Assembly: GCF_003217095.1 (NCBI RefSeq)
Contig: NZ_QJSR01000004.1
Coordinates: forward strand, 310,001-374,000
Reading direction: 5' to 3'
DNA from: Rhizobium sp. PP-CC-3A-592
GTDB lineage: Bacteria; Pseudomonadota; Alphaproteobacteria; Rhizobiales; Rhizobiaceae
DNA length: 64,000 nt
Each line of letters starts with the position of its first letter. Within the stretch, counting starts at the first letter, position 1. Shown piece after piece: positions 37,762-47,545 of the stretch. Both the position numbers and the translations under genes were made by a program. Below the pieces are notes generated by a model that saw only the letters and a list, made by a program, of their open reading frames with translations, searched no databases and was not told the DNA's origin.

Positions 37762-39638
37762 CAGTGTACACCTTGTGCTGCATCACGCCGCTCATAGCGC
37801 TGCAGATGGGTCAGAATCAGCGTGGCGGCCGAAGGTGTCATACCATCGATGACCTGAAGCTGTGCAAAGTTTCGCGGCTGTAGTCGCGTCAGCTTCTGTT
37901 TCAGCTCATTCGAGAGGCCGGAGAGATCAGCGTAGGCGAAGTCGTCCGGTATCGTCCGCTCCTCCTCCTTGCGCGCGCGAACGATATCGGCCGTCTGCCG
38001 ATCCATATAGACCGCGTAGTGCGCGTCAATCTCAATGGCCTCGGCAAGCCTGGTCGGCACCCCCGCAAGATCCGGCCAAATGCCCGAAAGACGTGAGAGG
38101 GTAATATCCGCATGCGATAGCAGATCGAAGGCAGAGCGTCTCTGCCCGTCCTTGTTGAGGTTCAAACCATGCGCGCCCGCTTCATTTGGCGTCAACATCC
38201 GCTGATGAAGCACTTCCTTCCACCGGTCGAAGGAACTCTGCCATACGGTAAACCGGTTCCGACGCTCGCGAGAGACGCAGTCGAGTGCGATCGCCGCCGG
38301 TGTCAGCCGCATGTCGGCATTATCGGCCCGGAGAGACAGCCGGTACTCCGCACGGGAGGTGAACATGCGATAGGGTTCCGCCACGCCGCGGGTGATAAGA
38401 TCATCGATCATCACGCCGATATAGGAATCCGTGCGCGAGAAAATATGTGCCTCTCGCCCGGAAACTTTCCGTGTCGCGTTCAAGCCGGCAACGAGTCCCT
38501 GCGCCCCTGCCTCCTCGTAACCTGTTGTACCGTTGATTTGACCAGCCAGAAACAAACCGGGGATCTTCTTCAGTTCCAGGCTCGCTGAAAGCTCGCGTGG
38601 ATCGACATGATCATACTCGATCGCGTAGCCGGGCTGCAGGATCTTCGCATCCTCAAGCCCGGGTATTGTCCGGATGAAGGCTGCCTGGACCTCCTCTGGA
38701 AGGGACGTTGAAATCCCGTTCGGATAGACGGTGTGATCATCGAGACCTTCCGGTTCGAGAAAGATCTGATGCCCATCGCGCTCGCCGAATTTCACGATCT
38801 TGTCTTCGATCGATGGGCAGTAGCGCGGTCCGACGCCCGAGATCTGTCCGGAATACATCGCCGACCGCTGAAGGTTCTCCTCGATGATCCGGTGGGTCGC
38901 ATCGGTGGTTCGGGTAACGCCACACTCGATCTGACGCGTCGTAATGCGATCCGTCATGAAGGAGAAGGGGACGGGCTCCGCGTCCGCTGCCTGGCTACCG
39001 ATCCTGTCCCAGCCAATCGTTCGGCCATCCAGACGCGCGGGCGTTCCGGTCTTCAGTCTGCCCAATGTCACGTGATGGTCTTCGAGCACTTTCGACAGCC
39101 CGATTGACGGCGCCTCACCAACGCGACCGGCAGGGATCTTTTTATCCCCGATGTGAATGAGACCACGGAGAAACGTGCCCGTCGTAAGCACGACAGCGCC
39201 ACAGGATATGGTCTCTCCGCTCGCGAGGACAACACCGGCTATGCCAGCCGGGTCGAGGACAAGATCCACGACATCTCCTTCTATCACCGTCAGTGAAGAA
39301 AGATCCGCAAGTTCGGCCTGCATGGCCTCCCGGTACAGGCGGCGATCAGCCTGTGTCCGAGGTCCGCGAACGGCAGGGCCCTTCTTGCGGTTCAAAAGCC
39401 GAAACTGGATGCCAGCCTGATCGGCAACCCGACCCATCAATCCATCAAACGCATCGATCTCCCGGACAAGGTGACCCTTGCCCAATCCACCGATGGCGGG
39501 ATTGCAAGACATGACGCCGATCGTTTCGCGCTTATGCGTCACGAGCACAACATTGGCGCCGAGACGCGCAGCGACGGCAGCGGCTTCACAGCCGGCATGT
39601 CCGCCACCGACAACGATAACATCATACTTCGCGATCAT
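37761..39638 (-). CDS. mnmG: tRNA uridine-5-carboxymethylaminomethyl modification enzyme MnmG (GidA)
   Basis: 625 residues. This is the FAD-binding subunit that, with MnmE, modifies U34 of certain tRNAs. The N-terminal dinucleotide motif [19 protein letters not shown], then [20 protein letters not shown]-type sequence with the conserved Cys, and [14 protein letters not shown]-like sequence are present. The C-terminal helical MnmE-interaction domain is intact. A parS site lies between its start and mnmE. It is the first gene of the mnmG-rsmG-parA-parB unit. Confidence 0.97.
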   Translation of the reverse strand: MIAKYDVIVVGGGHAGCEAAAVAARLGANVVLVTHKRETIGVMSCNPAIGGLGKGHLVREIDAFDGLMGRVADQAGIQFRLLNRKKGPAVRGPRTQADRRLYREAMQAELADLSSLTVIEGDVVDLVLDPAGIAGVVLASGETISCGAVVLTTGTFLRGLIHIGDKKIPAGRVGEAPSIGLSKVLEDHHVTLGRLKTGTPARLDGRTIGWDRIGSQAADAEPVPFSFMTDRITTRQIECGVTRTTDATHRIIEENLQRSAMYSGQISGVGPRYCPSIEDKIVKFGERDGHQIFLEPEGLDDHTVYPNGISTSLPEEVQAAFIRTIPGLEDAKILQPGYAIEYDHVDPRELSASLELKKIPGLFLAGQINGTTGYEEAGAQGLVAGLNATRKVSGREAHIFSRTDSYIGVMIDDLITRGVAEPYRMFTSRAEYRLSLRADNADMRLTPAAIALDCVSRERRNRFTVWQSSFDRWKEVLHQRMLTPNEAGAHGLNLNKDGQRRSAFDLLSHADITLSRLSGIWPDLAGVPTRLAEAIEIDAHYAVYMDRQTADIVRARKEEERTIPDDFAYADLSGLSNELKQKLTRLQPRNFAQLQVIDGMTPSAATLILTHLQRYERRDAAQGVH

Positions 39639-39654
39639 TTCGATTCCGATTCAA

Positions 39655-39670
39655 TGTTTCACGTGAAACG
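39655..39670. promoter_or_regulatory. parS: parS centromere site 4 (15/16)
   Basis: TGTTTCACGTGAAACG, one mismatch (last base). It lies in the 59-nt gap upstream of mnmG, 17 nt from its start codon. Confidence 0.93.
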
Positions 39671-39697
39671 TGCGGGACGACTCGCATGCGTTGCAGT

Positions 39698-41014
39698 CTA
39701 TTTGCCGATACAGAATTCGGAGAAGATCACATCCAAGAGACCTTCGACATCGACCCGCCCCGTAATCCGCCCCAGTGCATCTCCGGCCCGCCGAAGTTGC
39801 TCGGACTGTATGTCCAGATTGACACTTTTAACGGCCTCAACCAACGCGGTCAGACACTGCGTCAGATGATCAGCATGACGACGCCGAGAGGGAACAGCGA
39901 AAGACTCTGCTTTTGCTTGATCCGGAAGTCGCGCCGTCAGCGCCGAGATCAAAGCCTGCAAGCCTTCGGGCTGCTTGACGGAGACGAACACGTCGGCAGC
40001 GGCTCTATCCCATGATTCCGGGGAAATATCAATCTTGGTGGCAATTCGGAGGATCTCGATTTGGCTGTCGGGCGGAACCACGAACCCGTCCGGGGTGTCG
40101 GAAAGACACAGGATAAGATCGGCATCCTGTAGAAGAGCCTTTGCCCTTCGGATGCCTTCGCGCTCGACCGGATCGATCGCCTCCCGCAAACCAGCGGTGT
40201 CGAAGAGTTTCACAACGAATCCGGCTAAGGAAATATCGACGCTCAGGACGTCGCGGGTTGTTCCTGCGATATCCGTGACGATCGCTAGATCCTGTCTGGC
40301 GAGAGCATTGAGCAGACTGGATTTCCCGGCATTGGGTGGACCTGAAATGACCACGCGATAGCCATCCCGGATGATCGCACCCGTCCTCGCGCCAGCGAGA
40401 TGCTCGGCGATTTCCGCTCTGAGTTTTTTTATATCCAGCCAGATCATATCGCTGACGGAACCCGGAACATCGTCCTCGTCAGCAAAGTCGAGCTCTGCCT
40501 CGATCATCGCGCGGGCGTGGGTCAGACGCTTCGCCCAACCTTGATAGAGCTGTGAAATTCCGCCGCGGGCGTGTTCGCCGGCAAGGCGCCGTTGCATCTC
40601 CGTCTCGGCAGAGATCAGGTCGGCGAGACCCTCGATTTCGACGAGGTCCAGCTTTCCCTGTGCAAAGGCCCTGCGCGAGAACTCGCCGGCTTCTGCATGA
40701 CGAAAACCCGGGAACGTAGCGAGCTCGTCCAGCAAGCGATCAACGACGGCCCGCCCACCATGAACCTGGAGCTCGACACAGTCCTCTCCCGTGAAGGAGG
40801 CCGGACCCGGGAACGTTAGGACCAATCCCTGATCGACCACATCTCCGTTACGGGACCGAATCGTTCGCAGCGTCGCCAGACGCGGGGAAACAGGACCACC
40901 GCAGAGACCCTCGCATACCGTCAACGCCGATGGCCCACTGATGCGAATAATGGCAACACCTGAGGGCAGACCGCCGGAGGAAAGAGAATAGATCGTATCG
41001 CTGGCCGCTGACAT
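39698..41014 (-). CDS. mnmE: tRNA modification GTPase MnmE (TrmE)
   Basis: 438 residues from ATG 41014. The partner of MnmG in U34 modification. Domains: N-terminal tetrahydrofolate-binding domain (DTIYSLSSGGLPSGVAIIRISG), central helical domain, G domain with SGPPNAGKSSLLNAL (P-loop), the switch region with GTTRD and DTAGLR, and the C-terminal FCIGK motif with the catalytic Cys. ATG 41014 follows GGACGG with a 5-nt spacer; ATGs at 41038 and 41035 are also in frame but lack a ribosome-binding site. It is separated from rho by a terminator. Confidence 0.95.
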   Translation of the reverse strand: MSAASDTIYSLSSGGLPSGVAIIRISGPSALTVCEGLCGGPVSPRLATLRTIRSRNGDVVDQGLVLTFPGPASFTGEDCVELQVHGGRAVVDRLLDELATFPGFRHAEAGEFSRRAFAQGKLDLVEIEGLADLISAETEMQRRLAGEHARGGISQLYQGWAKRLTHARAMIEAELDFADEDDVPGSVSDMIWLDIKKLRAEIAEHLAGARTGAIIRDGYRVVISGPPNAGKSSLLNALARQDLAIVTDIAGTTRDVLSVDISLAGFVVKLFDTAGLREAIDPVEREGIRRAKALLQDADLILCLSDTPDGFVVPPDSQIEILRIATKIDISPESWDRAAADVFVSVKQPEGLQALISALTARLPDQAKAESFAVPSRRRHADHLTQCLTALVEAVKSVNLDIQSEQLRRAGDALGRITGRVDVEGLLDVIFSEFCIGK

Positions 41015-41050
41015 TCGAACCGTCCGTGAAAACATCATTTGAGATAAACG

Positions 41051-41081
41051 AAAAAATCCCTGGAGGATGCCAGGGATTTTC
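41051..41081 (-). terminator. Terminator after rho
   Basis: AAAATCCCTGG / CCAGGGATTTT hairpin. The six As at 41051-41056 become a U-tract on the minus strand, so it ends the rho transcript before mnmE. Confidence 0.88.
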
Positions 41082-41131
41082 AGAACGCGTCCAGCGAAGC
41101 GAAAGATCAGCCTCTCATGAAGGCAATGATC

Positions 41132-42397
41132 TCATGTGTTCATAGAGTCGAAGAAGTCACCGTTCGTCTTCGTCTGCTTCAACTTGTCGATCAGGAACTC
41201 GATCGCATCGGTTGTGCCCATCGGCGCGAGAATACGGCGGAGAACAAAGATCTTCTGGAGATCCTGGCGCGGAACGAGCAGGTCTTCCTTGCGGGTACCG
41301 GACTTCAGAATGTCCATCGCCGGGAAGATACGCTTGTCGGCGACCTTGCGGTCAAGCACGATTTCCGAGTTGCCCGTGCCCTTGAACTCTTCGAAGATGA
41401 CTTCGTCCATGCGGCTGCCTGTATCGATCAGCGCCGTCGCGACAATGGTCAGCGACCCACCTTCTTCGATGTTACGCGCAGCACCGAAGAAGCGCTTCGG
41501 GCGCTGAAGAGCGTTGGCATCCACACCACCGGTGAGAACCTTGCCCGAGGACGGCACGACAGTGTTGTAGGCGCGGCCGAGGCGGGTGATGGAGTCGAGC
41601 AGGATGACGACGTCGCGGCCATGCTCGACAAGGCGTTTCGCCTTCTCGATCACCATTTCGGCGACCTGCACGTGGCGCGTGGCGGGCTCGTCGAAGGTGG
41701 AGGAAACGACCTCGCCCTTTACGGAGCGCTGCATGTCCGTCACTTCTTCCGGCCGCTCATCGATAAGCAGAACGATCAGATAACATTCCGGGTGGTTGGC
41801 GGTGATCGAATGCGCGATGTTCTGCAGCAGCACCGTCTTACCCGTGCGCGGCGGTGCGACGATCAGGCCGCGCTGGCCCTTGCCGAGCGGTGCCACGAGA
41901 TCCATAACGCGCGACGAAAGATCCTTCGACGTGGGAACCTCGAGTTCCATCTTGAAGCGCTCGTTTGGATAGAGCGGCGTCAGGTTGTCGAAGTGCACCT
42001 TGTGCCGGATTTTCTCCGGATCTTCGAAATTGATCGTGTTGACCTTGAGAAGCGCGAAATAGCGTTCGCCTTCCTTCGGTCCGCGGATCGGACCCTCGAC
42101 CGTATCCCCGGTCTTCAGGGAGAAGCGCCGGATCTGGGATGGAGAGATATAGATATCGTCGGGGCCGGGGAGGTAATTGGCATTGGCGGAGCGCAGGAAG
42201 CCGAAGCCGTCCTGGAGGAGCTCGACGACACCTTCGCCGATGATCTCGACGTCCTGCGCCGCGAGCATCTTCAGGATGGCAAACATCAGCTCCTGCTTGC
42301 GCATCACGCTGGCGTTTTCGACCTCCACCGACTCGGCGAACGCCAGAAGGTCGGTCGCAGATTTGTTCTTGAGGTCTTGGAGCTTCATTTCAGCCAT
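41132..42397 (-). CDS. rho: Transcription termination factor Rho
   Basis: 421 residues, typical length. Rho is a hexameric RNA-dependent helicase. The N-terminal helical domain ([20 protein letters not shown]), the cold-shock-like RNA-binding fold ([27 protein letters not shown]-type sequence), the Walker [14 protein letters not shown], Walker [17 protein letters not shown] and the R-loop region [21 protein letters not shown] are all present. The start context ATGGCTGAAATG contains two ATGs; the family start is MAEMKLQDL or MKLQDL. Upstream, a long inverted repeat lies in the leader. Confidence 0.98.
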   Translation of the reverse strand: MAEMKLQDLKNKSATDLLAFAESVEVENASVMRKQELMFAILKMLAAQDVEIIGEGVVELLQDGFGFLRSANANYLPGPDDIYISPSQIRRFSLKTGDTVEGPIRGPKEGERYFALLKVNTINFEDPEKIRHKVHFDNLTPLYPNERFKMELEVPTSKDLSSRVMDLVAPLGKGQRGLIVAPPRTGKTVLLQNIAHSITANHPECYLIVLLIDERPEEVTDMQRSVKGEVVSSTFDEPATRHVQVAEMVIEKAKRLVEHGRDVVILLDSITRLGRAYNTVVPSSGKVLTGGVDANALQRPKRFFGAARNIEEGGSLTIVATALIDTGSRMDEVIFEEFKGTGNSEIVLDRKVADKRIFPAMDILKSGTRKEDLLVPRQDLQKIFVLRRILAPMGTTDAIEFLIDKLKQTKTNGDFFDSMNT

Positions 42398-42512
42398 GAA
42401 GGAAAATCACACTTGCAGAGGGAATTGAAGGGCTGGCGCTGTGTGGGTCAAGGGAGCGGCAGGGGGATAGCCACTCGAACTCCAACGCGCGCCAGAAAGA
42501 TGGGATGTCACA

Positions 42513-42551
42513 CGCTAGCGACTTCCGGCCTGCACCGCAAGGGGGCTAGCG
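42513..42551 (-). other. Inverted repeat in the rho-hemJ gap
   Basis: Arms CGCTAGC and GCTAGCG, 25 nt apart, with a partial inner stem (CCTGC / GCAAGG, one bulge). It lies 115 nt before rho and 30 nt after the hemJ stop. No U-tract. It may be a hemJ 3' structure or a rho leader element. Confidence 0.4.
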
Positions 42552-42580
42552 ATGCGAGAGGCTAAAATGTCCGTGATGGC

Positions 42581-43144
42581 CTAAAACGGCTTTACGATGA
42601 CGAGGATCACGATGACGATCATCAGAACGGTCGGCACCTCGTTCATGAGTCGCCAGTAGCGCGCCGTGCGTCGCGTACCGTCACGCGAGAAACGCCCGAC
42701 GGCATCGGCATAGTGCACATGCACGCCGGTCAGCAGGATCACGGCAAGGATCTTGGCATGAAGCCAGCCGCCCTGAAAACCGTAGACGCTCCAGGCGAGA
42801 TAGAGCCCGAGCGTCCAGGTGATCATCATAGCCGGGCGCATGATCACGTTCATAAGCCGCTGCTCCATCACCTTGAAGGTCTCCGACGTCTGTGAGCCCG
42901 GCTCGGCATCCGTGTGGTAGATGAACAGCCGCGGCATGTAGAGGAGGCCAGCCATCCAGGAGATGACGGCCACGACATGCAGCGCCTTGATCCAGAGAAT
43001 GAGATCGGCCGGCTGCCAGACGATCAGCCCGACGATAATCGCCACAAGCACCGAAAGCGCCACAAAGGCCCGTACACGCGATTTACGGCCTACCGGGGCA
43101 TCCGTCTGCCGCGTGCTACCCTCACCGCGCTCCGGGGTGCTCAT
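42581..43144 (-). CDS. hemJ: Protoporphyrinogen IX oxidase HemJ
   Basis: 187 residues with about five hydrophobic segments. The motif [26 protein letters not shown] contains the conserved His residues of the HemJ (formerly UPF0093) family, which oxidises protoporphyrinogen IX in bacteria that lack HemG and HemY. The tight coupling to hemE (ATGA overlap, 43141-43144) supports a haem role. The N-terminal 25 residues are hydrophilic and unusual in length; a later start is possible but no better ATG was found. Confidence 0.93.
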   Translation of the reverse strand: MSTPERGEGSTRQTDAPVGRKSRVRAFVALSVLVAIIVGLIVWQPADLILWIKALHVVAVISWMAGLLYMPRLFIYHTDAEPGSQTSETFKVMEQRLMNVIMRPAMMITWTLGLYLAWSVYGFQGGWLHAKILAVILLTGVHVHYADAVGRFSRDGTRRTARYWRLMNEVPTVLMIVIVILVIVKPF

Positions 43145-44172
43145 ACGCGGCTCCTGACACGTGCCACGAGATCAGCGACATGGGCGGGATCCGCCTGCGG
43201 CGTGATACCATGGCCAAGATTGAAGATCAGAGGGCCTTGTCCGAGACGGTCGAGGATCCGATCGATCCCTTCCTCGAGAGCCTTGCCCCCTGCAACGACA
43301 CGCATCGGATCGAGATTGCCCTGCACCGGGCCTTCCTTCTGCAGCTCGGCCGCAAACGATAGCGGCACCGACCAGTCGAGGCCGATCGCGTCTGCCTGTG
43401 TCTTCTGGCGATAGTCCTTGAGCAGCAGACCCGCCCCCTTGGCGAAGGCGATGATCTTCGCATCAGGCCGGCGTGCCCGCACGCTGTCGATGATCCGGCG
43501 CACGGGAGCGACCGCAAACCGCTCGAACGTATCTTCCCCGAGCACACCGGCCCAGGAGTCGAAGATCTGCACGGCATCCGCACCGGCGTCGAGCTGCGCG
43601 ACGAGATAGTCCGCGGAAAGTTCGGCGAGAAGGGCGAGCAGCGCATCGAAGGCTTCCGGGTGCCGGTAAGCGAACAGCCGTGCCGGTGCCTGGTCCGGCG
43701 TCCCGTGCCCGGCGATCATGTAGGTCGCGACCGTCCAGGGCGCACCGCAGAAACCGAGCAGCGTCGTTTCCGTCGGAAGCTCCCGGCGCAGGCGCGCCAC
43801 GGTTTCGATGACCGGACGCAGATGATCGGCCACGGGCCTTCCGTCGAGAGCCCTGATGCCGTCGACATCGATCGGATCGAGCTTCGGTCCGCTGCCTTCC
43901 TCGAATCGGACGTTACGCTTCAGCGCGTCGGGAATGACGAGGATGTCGGAAAACAGGATGGCCGCGTCGAAAGCATAGCGACGGATCGGCTGCAGCGTCA
44001 CTTCCACGGCGAAGTCGGGGGAGTAGCAGAGATCGAGAAAGCTCCCGGCCCTTGCTCGCGTCTCGCGATATTCCGGCAGATATCGTCCGGCCTGGCGCAT
44101 CAGCCAGATGGGCGGAGGCGTCAGCGTCTCCCCGTTCAGAACACGGACGAGCTTGCGGTTTTCAGACGTCAC
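43141..44172 (-). CDS. hemE: Uroporphyrinogen decarboxylase
   Basis: 343 residues. It converts uroporphyrinogen III to coproporphyrinogen III. The arginine-rich signature [18 protein letters not shown] places the substrate-binding Arg26 and Arg30. [12 protein letters not shown] carries the catalytic Asp, and [13 protein letters not shown] and a C-terminal [12 protein letters not shown] follow. Its 3' end overlaps hemJ by 4 nt. Its promoter must lie in the adjoining non-coding region that I call oriC, the same relation known for hemE and the Caulobacter origin. Confidence 0.97.
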   Translation of the reverse strand: MTSENRKLVRVLNGETLTPPPIWLMRQAGRYLPEYRETRARAGSFLDLCYSPDFAVEVTLQPIRRYAFDAAILFSDILVIPDALKRNVRFEEGSGPKLDPIDVDGIRALDGRPVADHLRPVIETVARLRRELPTETTLLGFCGAPWTVATYMIAGHGTPDQAPARLFAYRHPEAFDALLALLAELSADYLVAQLDAGADAVQIFDSWAGVLGEDTFERFAVAPVRRIIDSVRARRPDAKIIAFAKGAGLLLKDYRQKTQADAIGLDWSVPLSFAAELQKEGPVQGNLDPMRVVAGGKALEEGIDRILDRLGQGPLIFNLGHGITPQADPAHVADLVARVRSRV

Positions 44173-44185
44173 ACACAGCTTCCCT

Positions 44186-44252
44186 CTTAAAATAGAATCT
44201 TGAATCTAAGGGTTTCTATTTCTTAGAGTCGGTGACTATCAAGGATTAAAGG
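44186..44252. other. AT-rich segment in oriC, candidate DNA unwinding element
   Basis: About 67% A+T within a GC-rich window, next to hemE and separated from the DnaA-box cluster by about 140 nt. Three of the four GANTC motifs lie inside it. Confidence 0.6.
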
Positions 44253-44393
44253 TTGTCGGTCCTTTGTCCCCAGAACGCACTTCCGTCCAAATTGGCGGAA
44301 CGATGATCGGGCGCTTCAGGGACAACATAGGGAGCAAGTCGAAAAAATCCCGTCATTCGAGCAACTTGGCTGTCGTCCGATTTTTCCTCTGCC

Positions 44394-44552
44394 TGTGGAT
44401 GACCTGTTGAGGATCGGCGGCGATCGGTCGCATCGCGAGTCTTTTTCACAAGTTCTCCGGAAAGATCGCCGGCGCGGGTCTCTTTGTGAATAAGTCGGAG
44501 GTTTTCCCCTTGCCTGCCGGGCAGGCTCCCCCCTAGGCTCGGTTTATCCACC
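44394..44552. promoter_or_regulatory. DnaA-box cluster
   Basis: Four 9-mers with at most one mismatch to TTATNCACA over 160 nt; orientations are reverse, forward, reverse, forward. The single exact box is at 44485-44493 on the minus strand. Confidence 0.75.
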
Positions 44553-44578
44553 ATCATCAACAGGCGGCCAAGAATAGC

Positions 44579-45400
44579 GTGGACAATCACAAAAACTATT
44601 TCCACCTGCATTTGATCTCCGACTCGACGGGCGAAACCCTGATCGCGGCGGGCCGGGCAGCCGCGGCGCAATTCCAGACCTATCATGCGCTGGAGCACGT
44701 CTATCCGCTGATCCGCAATCGCAAGCAGCTGATGCAGGTGCTGGAGTCGATCGACACGGCGCCGGGCATCGTTCTCTACACGATCGTCGATCGCGAACTG
44801 TCCGACATTATCAATGCTCAGTGTCAGCAGATCGGCGTGCCCTGCGTGTCCGTGCTGGAGCCGATCATCGATCTCTTCCAGACCTATCTCGGCACCTCGT
44901 CGCGGCGGCGGTCCGGCGCCCAGCATGTCATGGATGCCGATTATTTCGCGCGGATCGACGCGCTGAACTTCACGATGGATCATGACGACGGCCAGCTTCC
45001 CGCAGACTTCAACGACGCGGATGTGGTGCTGATCGGCATCAGCCGCACATCGAAGACGCCGACCAGCATCTACCTTGCCAATCGTGGCATCCGCACCGCC
45101 AACATTCCCATTGTACCCGGCGTGCCCCTGCCGCAGCGGCTGCTGGAGGCTACGAAGCCGCTCGTCGTCTGCCTCATCGCGACGGCCGATCGCGTCTCCC
45201 AGGTGCGCGAACACAGAGTGCTTGGAACGACACATGGGTTCCACGGGCAGGACTATACGGATCGGGCAGCGATTGCCGAGGAACTGAAATATGCGCGTGC
45301 GCTCTGTGCCCGCAACAACTGGCCGATCATCGACGTCACCCGGCGCTCGATCGAGGAAACGGCCGCCGCCATCGTTGCCCTGAGGCCGCGCCTGCGCTAG
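44579..45400 (+). CDS. Pyruvate, water dikinase (or PPDK) regulatory protein, DUF299
   Basis: 273 residues. It is a bifunctional kinase/phosphotransferase that switches phosphoenolpyruvate synthase or pyruvate phosphate dikinase off and on by Thr phosphorylation. The N-terminal [13 protein letters not shown] and the P-loop-like [18 protein letters not shown] (residues 153-170) are the family hallmarks. The start is GTG 44579, fixed by the conserved N-terminus; the ribosome-binding site is weak. It is the first gene to the right of the origin. Which dikinase it acts on cannot be read here, as neither is in the window. Confidence 0.93.
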   Translation: MDNHKNYFHLHLISDSTGETLIAAGRAAAAQFQTYHALEHVYPLIRNRKQLMQVLESIDTAPGIVLYTIVDRELSDIINAQCQQIGVPCVSVLEPIIDLFQTYLGTSSRRRSGAQHVMDADYFARIDALNFTMDHDDGQLPADFNDADVVLIGISRTSKTPTSIYLANRGIRTANIPIVPGVPLPQRLLEATKPLVVCLIATADRVSQVREHRVLGTTHGFHGQDYTDRAAIAEELKYARALCARNNWPIIDVTRRSIEETAAAIVALRPRLR

Positions 45401-45428
45401 TCCGCATCGCGATAGGGAGAGATCATCC

Positions 45429-46055
45429 ATGACGCACCAGCTTGTCCTCGCCTCCGCGAGCCCGTTCCGGCGCATGCTGCTTGAGAATGCCGGCATCACC
45501 TTTACGTGGCAGGCGGCCGAGATCGACGAGCGCGCGCTGGAAGCACCGCTCGCGGCAGAAGGCGCATCCCCGGAAAGGGTTGCGACTGTGCTGGCCGAGG
45601 CCAAGGCCGAATCGGTCGCCTCCCTGTTGCGCAAAGCGCAAGGGGTGAGGGAAGGTACCGGTCCCGTCGTCATCGGGTCTGACCAGACGATGTCGCTCGG
45701 GGACCGCGTGTTTCACAAGCCCGCCTCGATGGAGGAAGCGCAGGACCATTTGCGCGCCCTGTCCGGACAGACCCATCAGTTGAACAGCGCCATTGCCCTT
45801 CATCAGGATGGCAGGACCTTATGGTCATATGTCTCGACCGCCCGCCTGAGGATGCGCCCGCTCGATGACGGATTTATCGCGCGGCATCTCGAGCGGGTGG
45901 GAGAGAAGGCTTTGACCAGCGTCGGAGCCTACCAGCTGGAAGGCGAGGGGATCCAGTTGTTCGAGGCGATCGACGGCGATTATTTTACGATCGTCGGATT
46001 GCCGATCCTGCCGCTGCTCGCCGAATTGAGAAGACTGAGTGTCATCGATGCATGA
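45429..46055 (+). CDS. maf: Maf-type nucleotide pyrophosphatase
   Basis: 208 residues. The N-terminal [14 protein letters not shown] and VIGSDQTM blocks, then [25 protein letters not shown]-type sequence, are family features. Maf proteins hydrolyse canonical or modified nucleoside triphosphates to monophosphates and were first linked to septum formation. GGGAGA precedes ATG 45429. Its 3' end overlaps aroE by 8 nt, and the stop codon TGA (46053-46055) forms the first bases of a parS site. Confidence 0.93.
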   Translation: MTHQLVLASASPFRRMLLENAGITFTWQAAEIDERALEAPLAAEGASPERVATVLAEAKAESVASLLRKAQGVREGTGPVVIGSDQTMSLGDRVFHKPASMEEAQDHLRALSGQTHQLNSAIALHQDGRTLWSYVSTARLRMRPLDDGFIARHLERVGEKALTSVGAYQLEGEGIQLFEAIDGDYFTIVGLPILPLLAELRRLSVIDA

Positions 46056-46911
46056 TTCACGTGAAACATTTGTTAACCATGCCTTTGTCGCTGGCTATCC
46101 GGTCCGCCATTCGCGCTCGCCGCTGATCCATTCGCATTGGCTGAAGACACGGGGGCTGGACGGCAGCTACACAACGCGCGAAGTCACACCCGCGATCTTT
46201 CCCGATTTCATCGCGCTCCTCAAATCCGGTCAGTCCGGCTTCGTCGGCGGCAATGTCACCATTCCGCACAAGGAAACGGTGATCGCCCATGCCGATGAGG
46301 CCGATGCGCTGAGCCGGGAAATGGGTGCGGCCAACACCGTCTGGTTGGAGGAGGGCCGGCTGAAGGCAACCAATACCGACGGCCTCGGCTTTGCCGCCAA
46401 TCTCGACGAGCGGGCACCGGGATGGAACAAGGCCGAGACCGCCATCGTGCTCGGCGCCGGCGGTGCCAGCCGTGCTGTGATTCAGGCTGTCCGCGATCGC
46501 GGCGTCCGCACCATCCATGTGGTCAATCGCACCCTGCCCCGTGCCCGCGAACTCTCCGATCGCTTCGGGCGCACACGCGTCCAGGCCCACGCCATGGACG
46601 CGCTGCCGGAGCTTCTCACCGATGCAAGCCTCTTCATCAACACCACCTCGCTCGGCATGGACGGCACGCCGGTTCCCGACTTCGATTTCACCCGCATGTC
46701 CGGCAACGCCATCGTGACCGATATCGTCTATGTTCCGCTCGTCACGCCCATCCTGGCACAAGCGGAGGCACAGGGCCGAAGGATCGTAGACGGGCTCGGC
46801 ATGCTGTTGCATCAGGCAGCGCCGGGCTTCGAAAAATGGTTCGGTCAAAAACCACTCGTGGACGAGACGCTGCGCGCGCTTGTCATCGCCGACTTGGCGG
46901 CACACGCATGA
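46048..46911 (+). CDS. aroE: Shikimate dehydrogenase (NADP+)
   Basis: 287 residues from ATG 46048. It reduces 3-dehydroshikimate in the aromatic pathway. Substrate site: [22 protein letters not shown] (catalytic Lys75) and ATNTDGLGF (Asp111). The NADP-binding motif is [11 protein letters not shown]. The start lies inside maf; a GTG at 46039 is a possible alternative. Codons 4-7 (Ser-Arg-Glu-Thr) are written by the parS site. The stop overlaps coaE (ATGA), so maf-aroE-coaE are coupled. Confidence 0.96.
   Translation: MHDSRETFVNHAFVAGYPVRHSRSPLIHSHWLKTRGLDGSYTTREVTPAIFPDFIALLKSGQSGFVGGNVTIPHKETVIAHADEADALSREMGAANTVWLEEGRLKATNTDGLGFAANLDERAPGWNKAETAIVLGAGGASRAVIQAVRDRGVRTIHVVNRTLPRARELSDRFGRTRVQAHAMDALPELLTDASLFINTTSLGMDGTPVPDFDFTRMSGNAIVTDIVYVPLVTPILAQAEAQGRRIVDGLGMLLHQAAPGFEKWFGQKPLVDETLRALVIADLAAHA
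46053..46068. promoter_or_regulatory. parS: parS centromere site 5 (15/16), inside maf/aroE overlap
   Basis: TGATTCACGTGAAACA, one mismatch (position 3). It covers the maf stop codon and aroE codons 3-7. It is the only site to the right of oriC, 1.5 kb away. Confidence 0.93.
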
Positions 46912-47498
46912 TCGTTCTCGGGCTCACCGGATTGATCGGCATGGGCAAGTCTACGACGGCCGGGATGTTCGAGGCGCTGGGCGTTCCGGTCAACGATGCC
47001 GATGCCGTCGTTCACGATCTCTATCGCGGCCAAGCCGTCGCACCCATCGAGGCAGCTTTTCCCGGTTCCACGAAAGACAGTGTGGTCGATCGTGCGGCGC
47101 TCAGCGCGGCGCTGGCGAAACATCCGGACGGCTTCAAGACCCTGGAGTCGATCGTCCACCCCCTCGTCCGGGAAAGGGAGCGGGCCTTTCTCGACAGAGA
47201 AAGACAGGTAAACGCCGCCCTCGTTGTCCTCGATATTCCCTTGCTCTACGAGACGGGCGGCGAGGGTCGGGTTGATAAGGTCGTGGTCGTCACTTGCGAT
47301 GCGGACATCCAGCGTCAGCGGGTTCTCGCCCGTCCGGGCATGACGCCGGAAAAATTCGCCCTGATCCTGTCGCGGCAAATGCCGGACAGCGAAAAACGCG
47401 CCCGTGCAAACTATGTGATCGACACCGGTCACGGACTAGACGCCGCGCGCCAAAGGGTCGAAGAGATTGTCAGCGCTCTCACCGACCAAGCGGGATAA
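46908..47498 (+). CDS. coaE: Dephospho-CoA kinase
   Basis: 196 residues. The last step of CoA synthesis, phosphorylating the 3'-OH of dephospho-CoA. The P-loop [12 protein letters not shown] (residues 6-17) opens the protein; [12 protein letters not shown] and [12 protein letters not shown] follow, both typical. The start is the ATG that overlaps the aroE stop (ATGA). The frame stays open far upstream within aroE, but that region is an out-of-frame shadow of aroE. Confidence 0.95.
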   Translation: MIVLGLTGLIGMGKSTTAGMFEALGVPVNDADAVVHDLYRGQAVAPIEAAFPGSTKDSVVDRAALSAALAKHPDGFKTLESIVHPLVRERERAFLDRERQVNAALVVLDIPLLYETGGEGRVDKVVVVTCDADIQRQRVLARPGMTPEKFALILSRQMPDSEKRARANYVIDTGHGLDAARQRVEEIVSALTDQAG

Positions 47499-47545
47499 GA
47501 TGTCCCCCGGTGGACAGCAGATCGTATTCGACGGAAGGAAGTGTC

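Larger units (their letters stand above)
44173..44578. other. oriC: Putative chromosomal replication origin (oriC)
   Basis: 406 nt without a gene, at the point where gene direction switches from minus to plus. It contains four DnaA-box-like 9-mers: 44394-44402 (TGTGGATGA, 8/9), 44442-44450 (TTTTTCACA, 8/9), 44485-44493 (TGTGAATAA, exact TTATTCACA in reverse) and 44544-44552 (TTATCCACC, 8/9). The stretch 44186-44252 is about two-thirds A+T, the likely unwinding element. GANTC sites lie at 44195, 44202, 44226 and 44437. An IHF-like sequence with one mismatch is at 44237-44249. The origin next to hemE is established in Caulobacter and Sinorhizobium. dnaA itself is not in the window. Confidence 0.87.

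Noticed and set aside
44187-44201. Possible full CtrA box beginning with TTAA in oriC
   Set aside because: TTAA is followed after 7 nt by TCTT, not TTAA.
45708-45718. TGTTTCACAAG in maf, resembling a parS half
   Set aside because: Only a half-site; the second arm does not match.
46073-46080. TTAACCAT, a CtrA half-site-like sequence in aroE
   Set aside because: It lies in coding sequence (Val-Asn-His codons), is unpaired, and no full TTAA-N7-TTAA was seen in the origin region.
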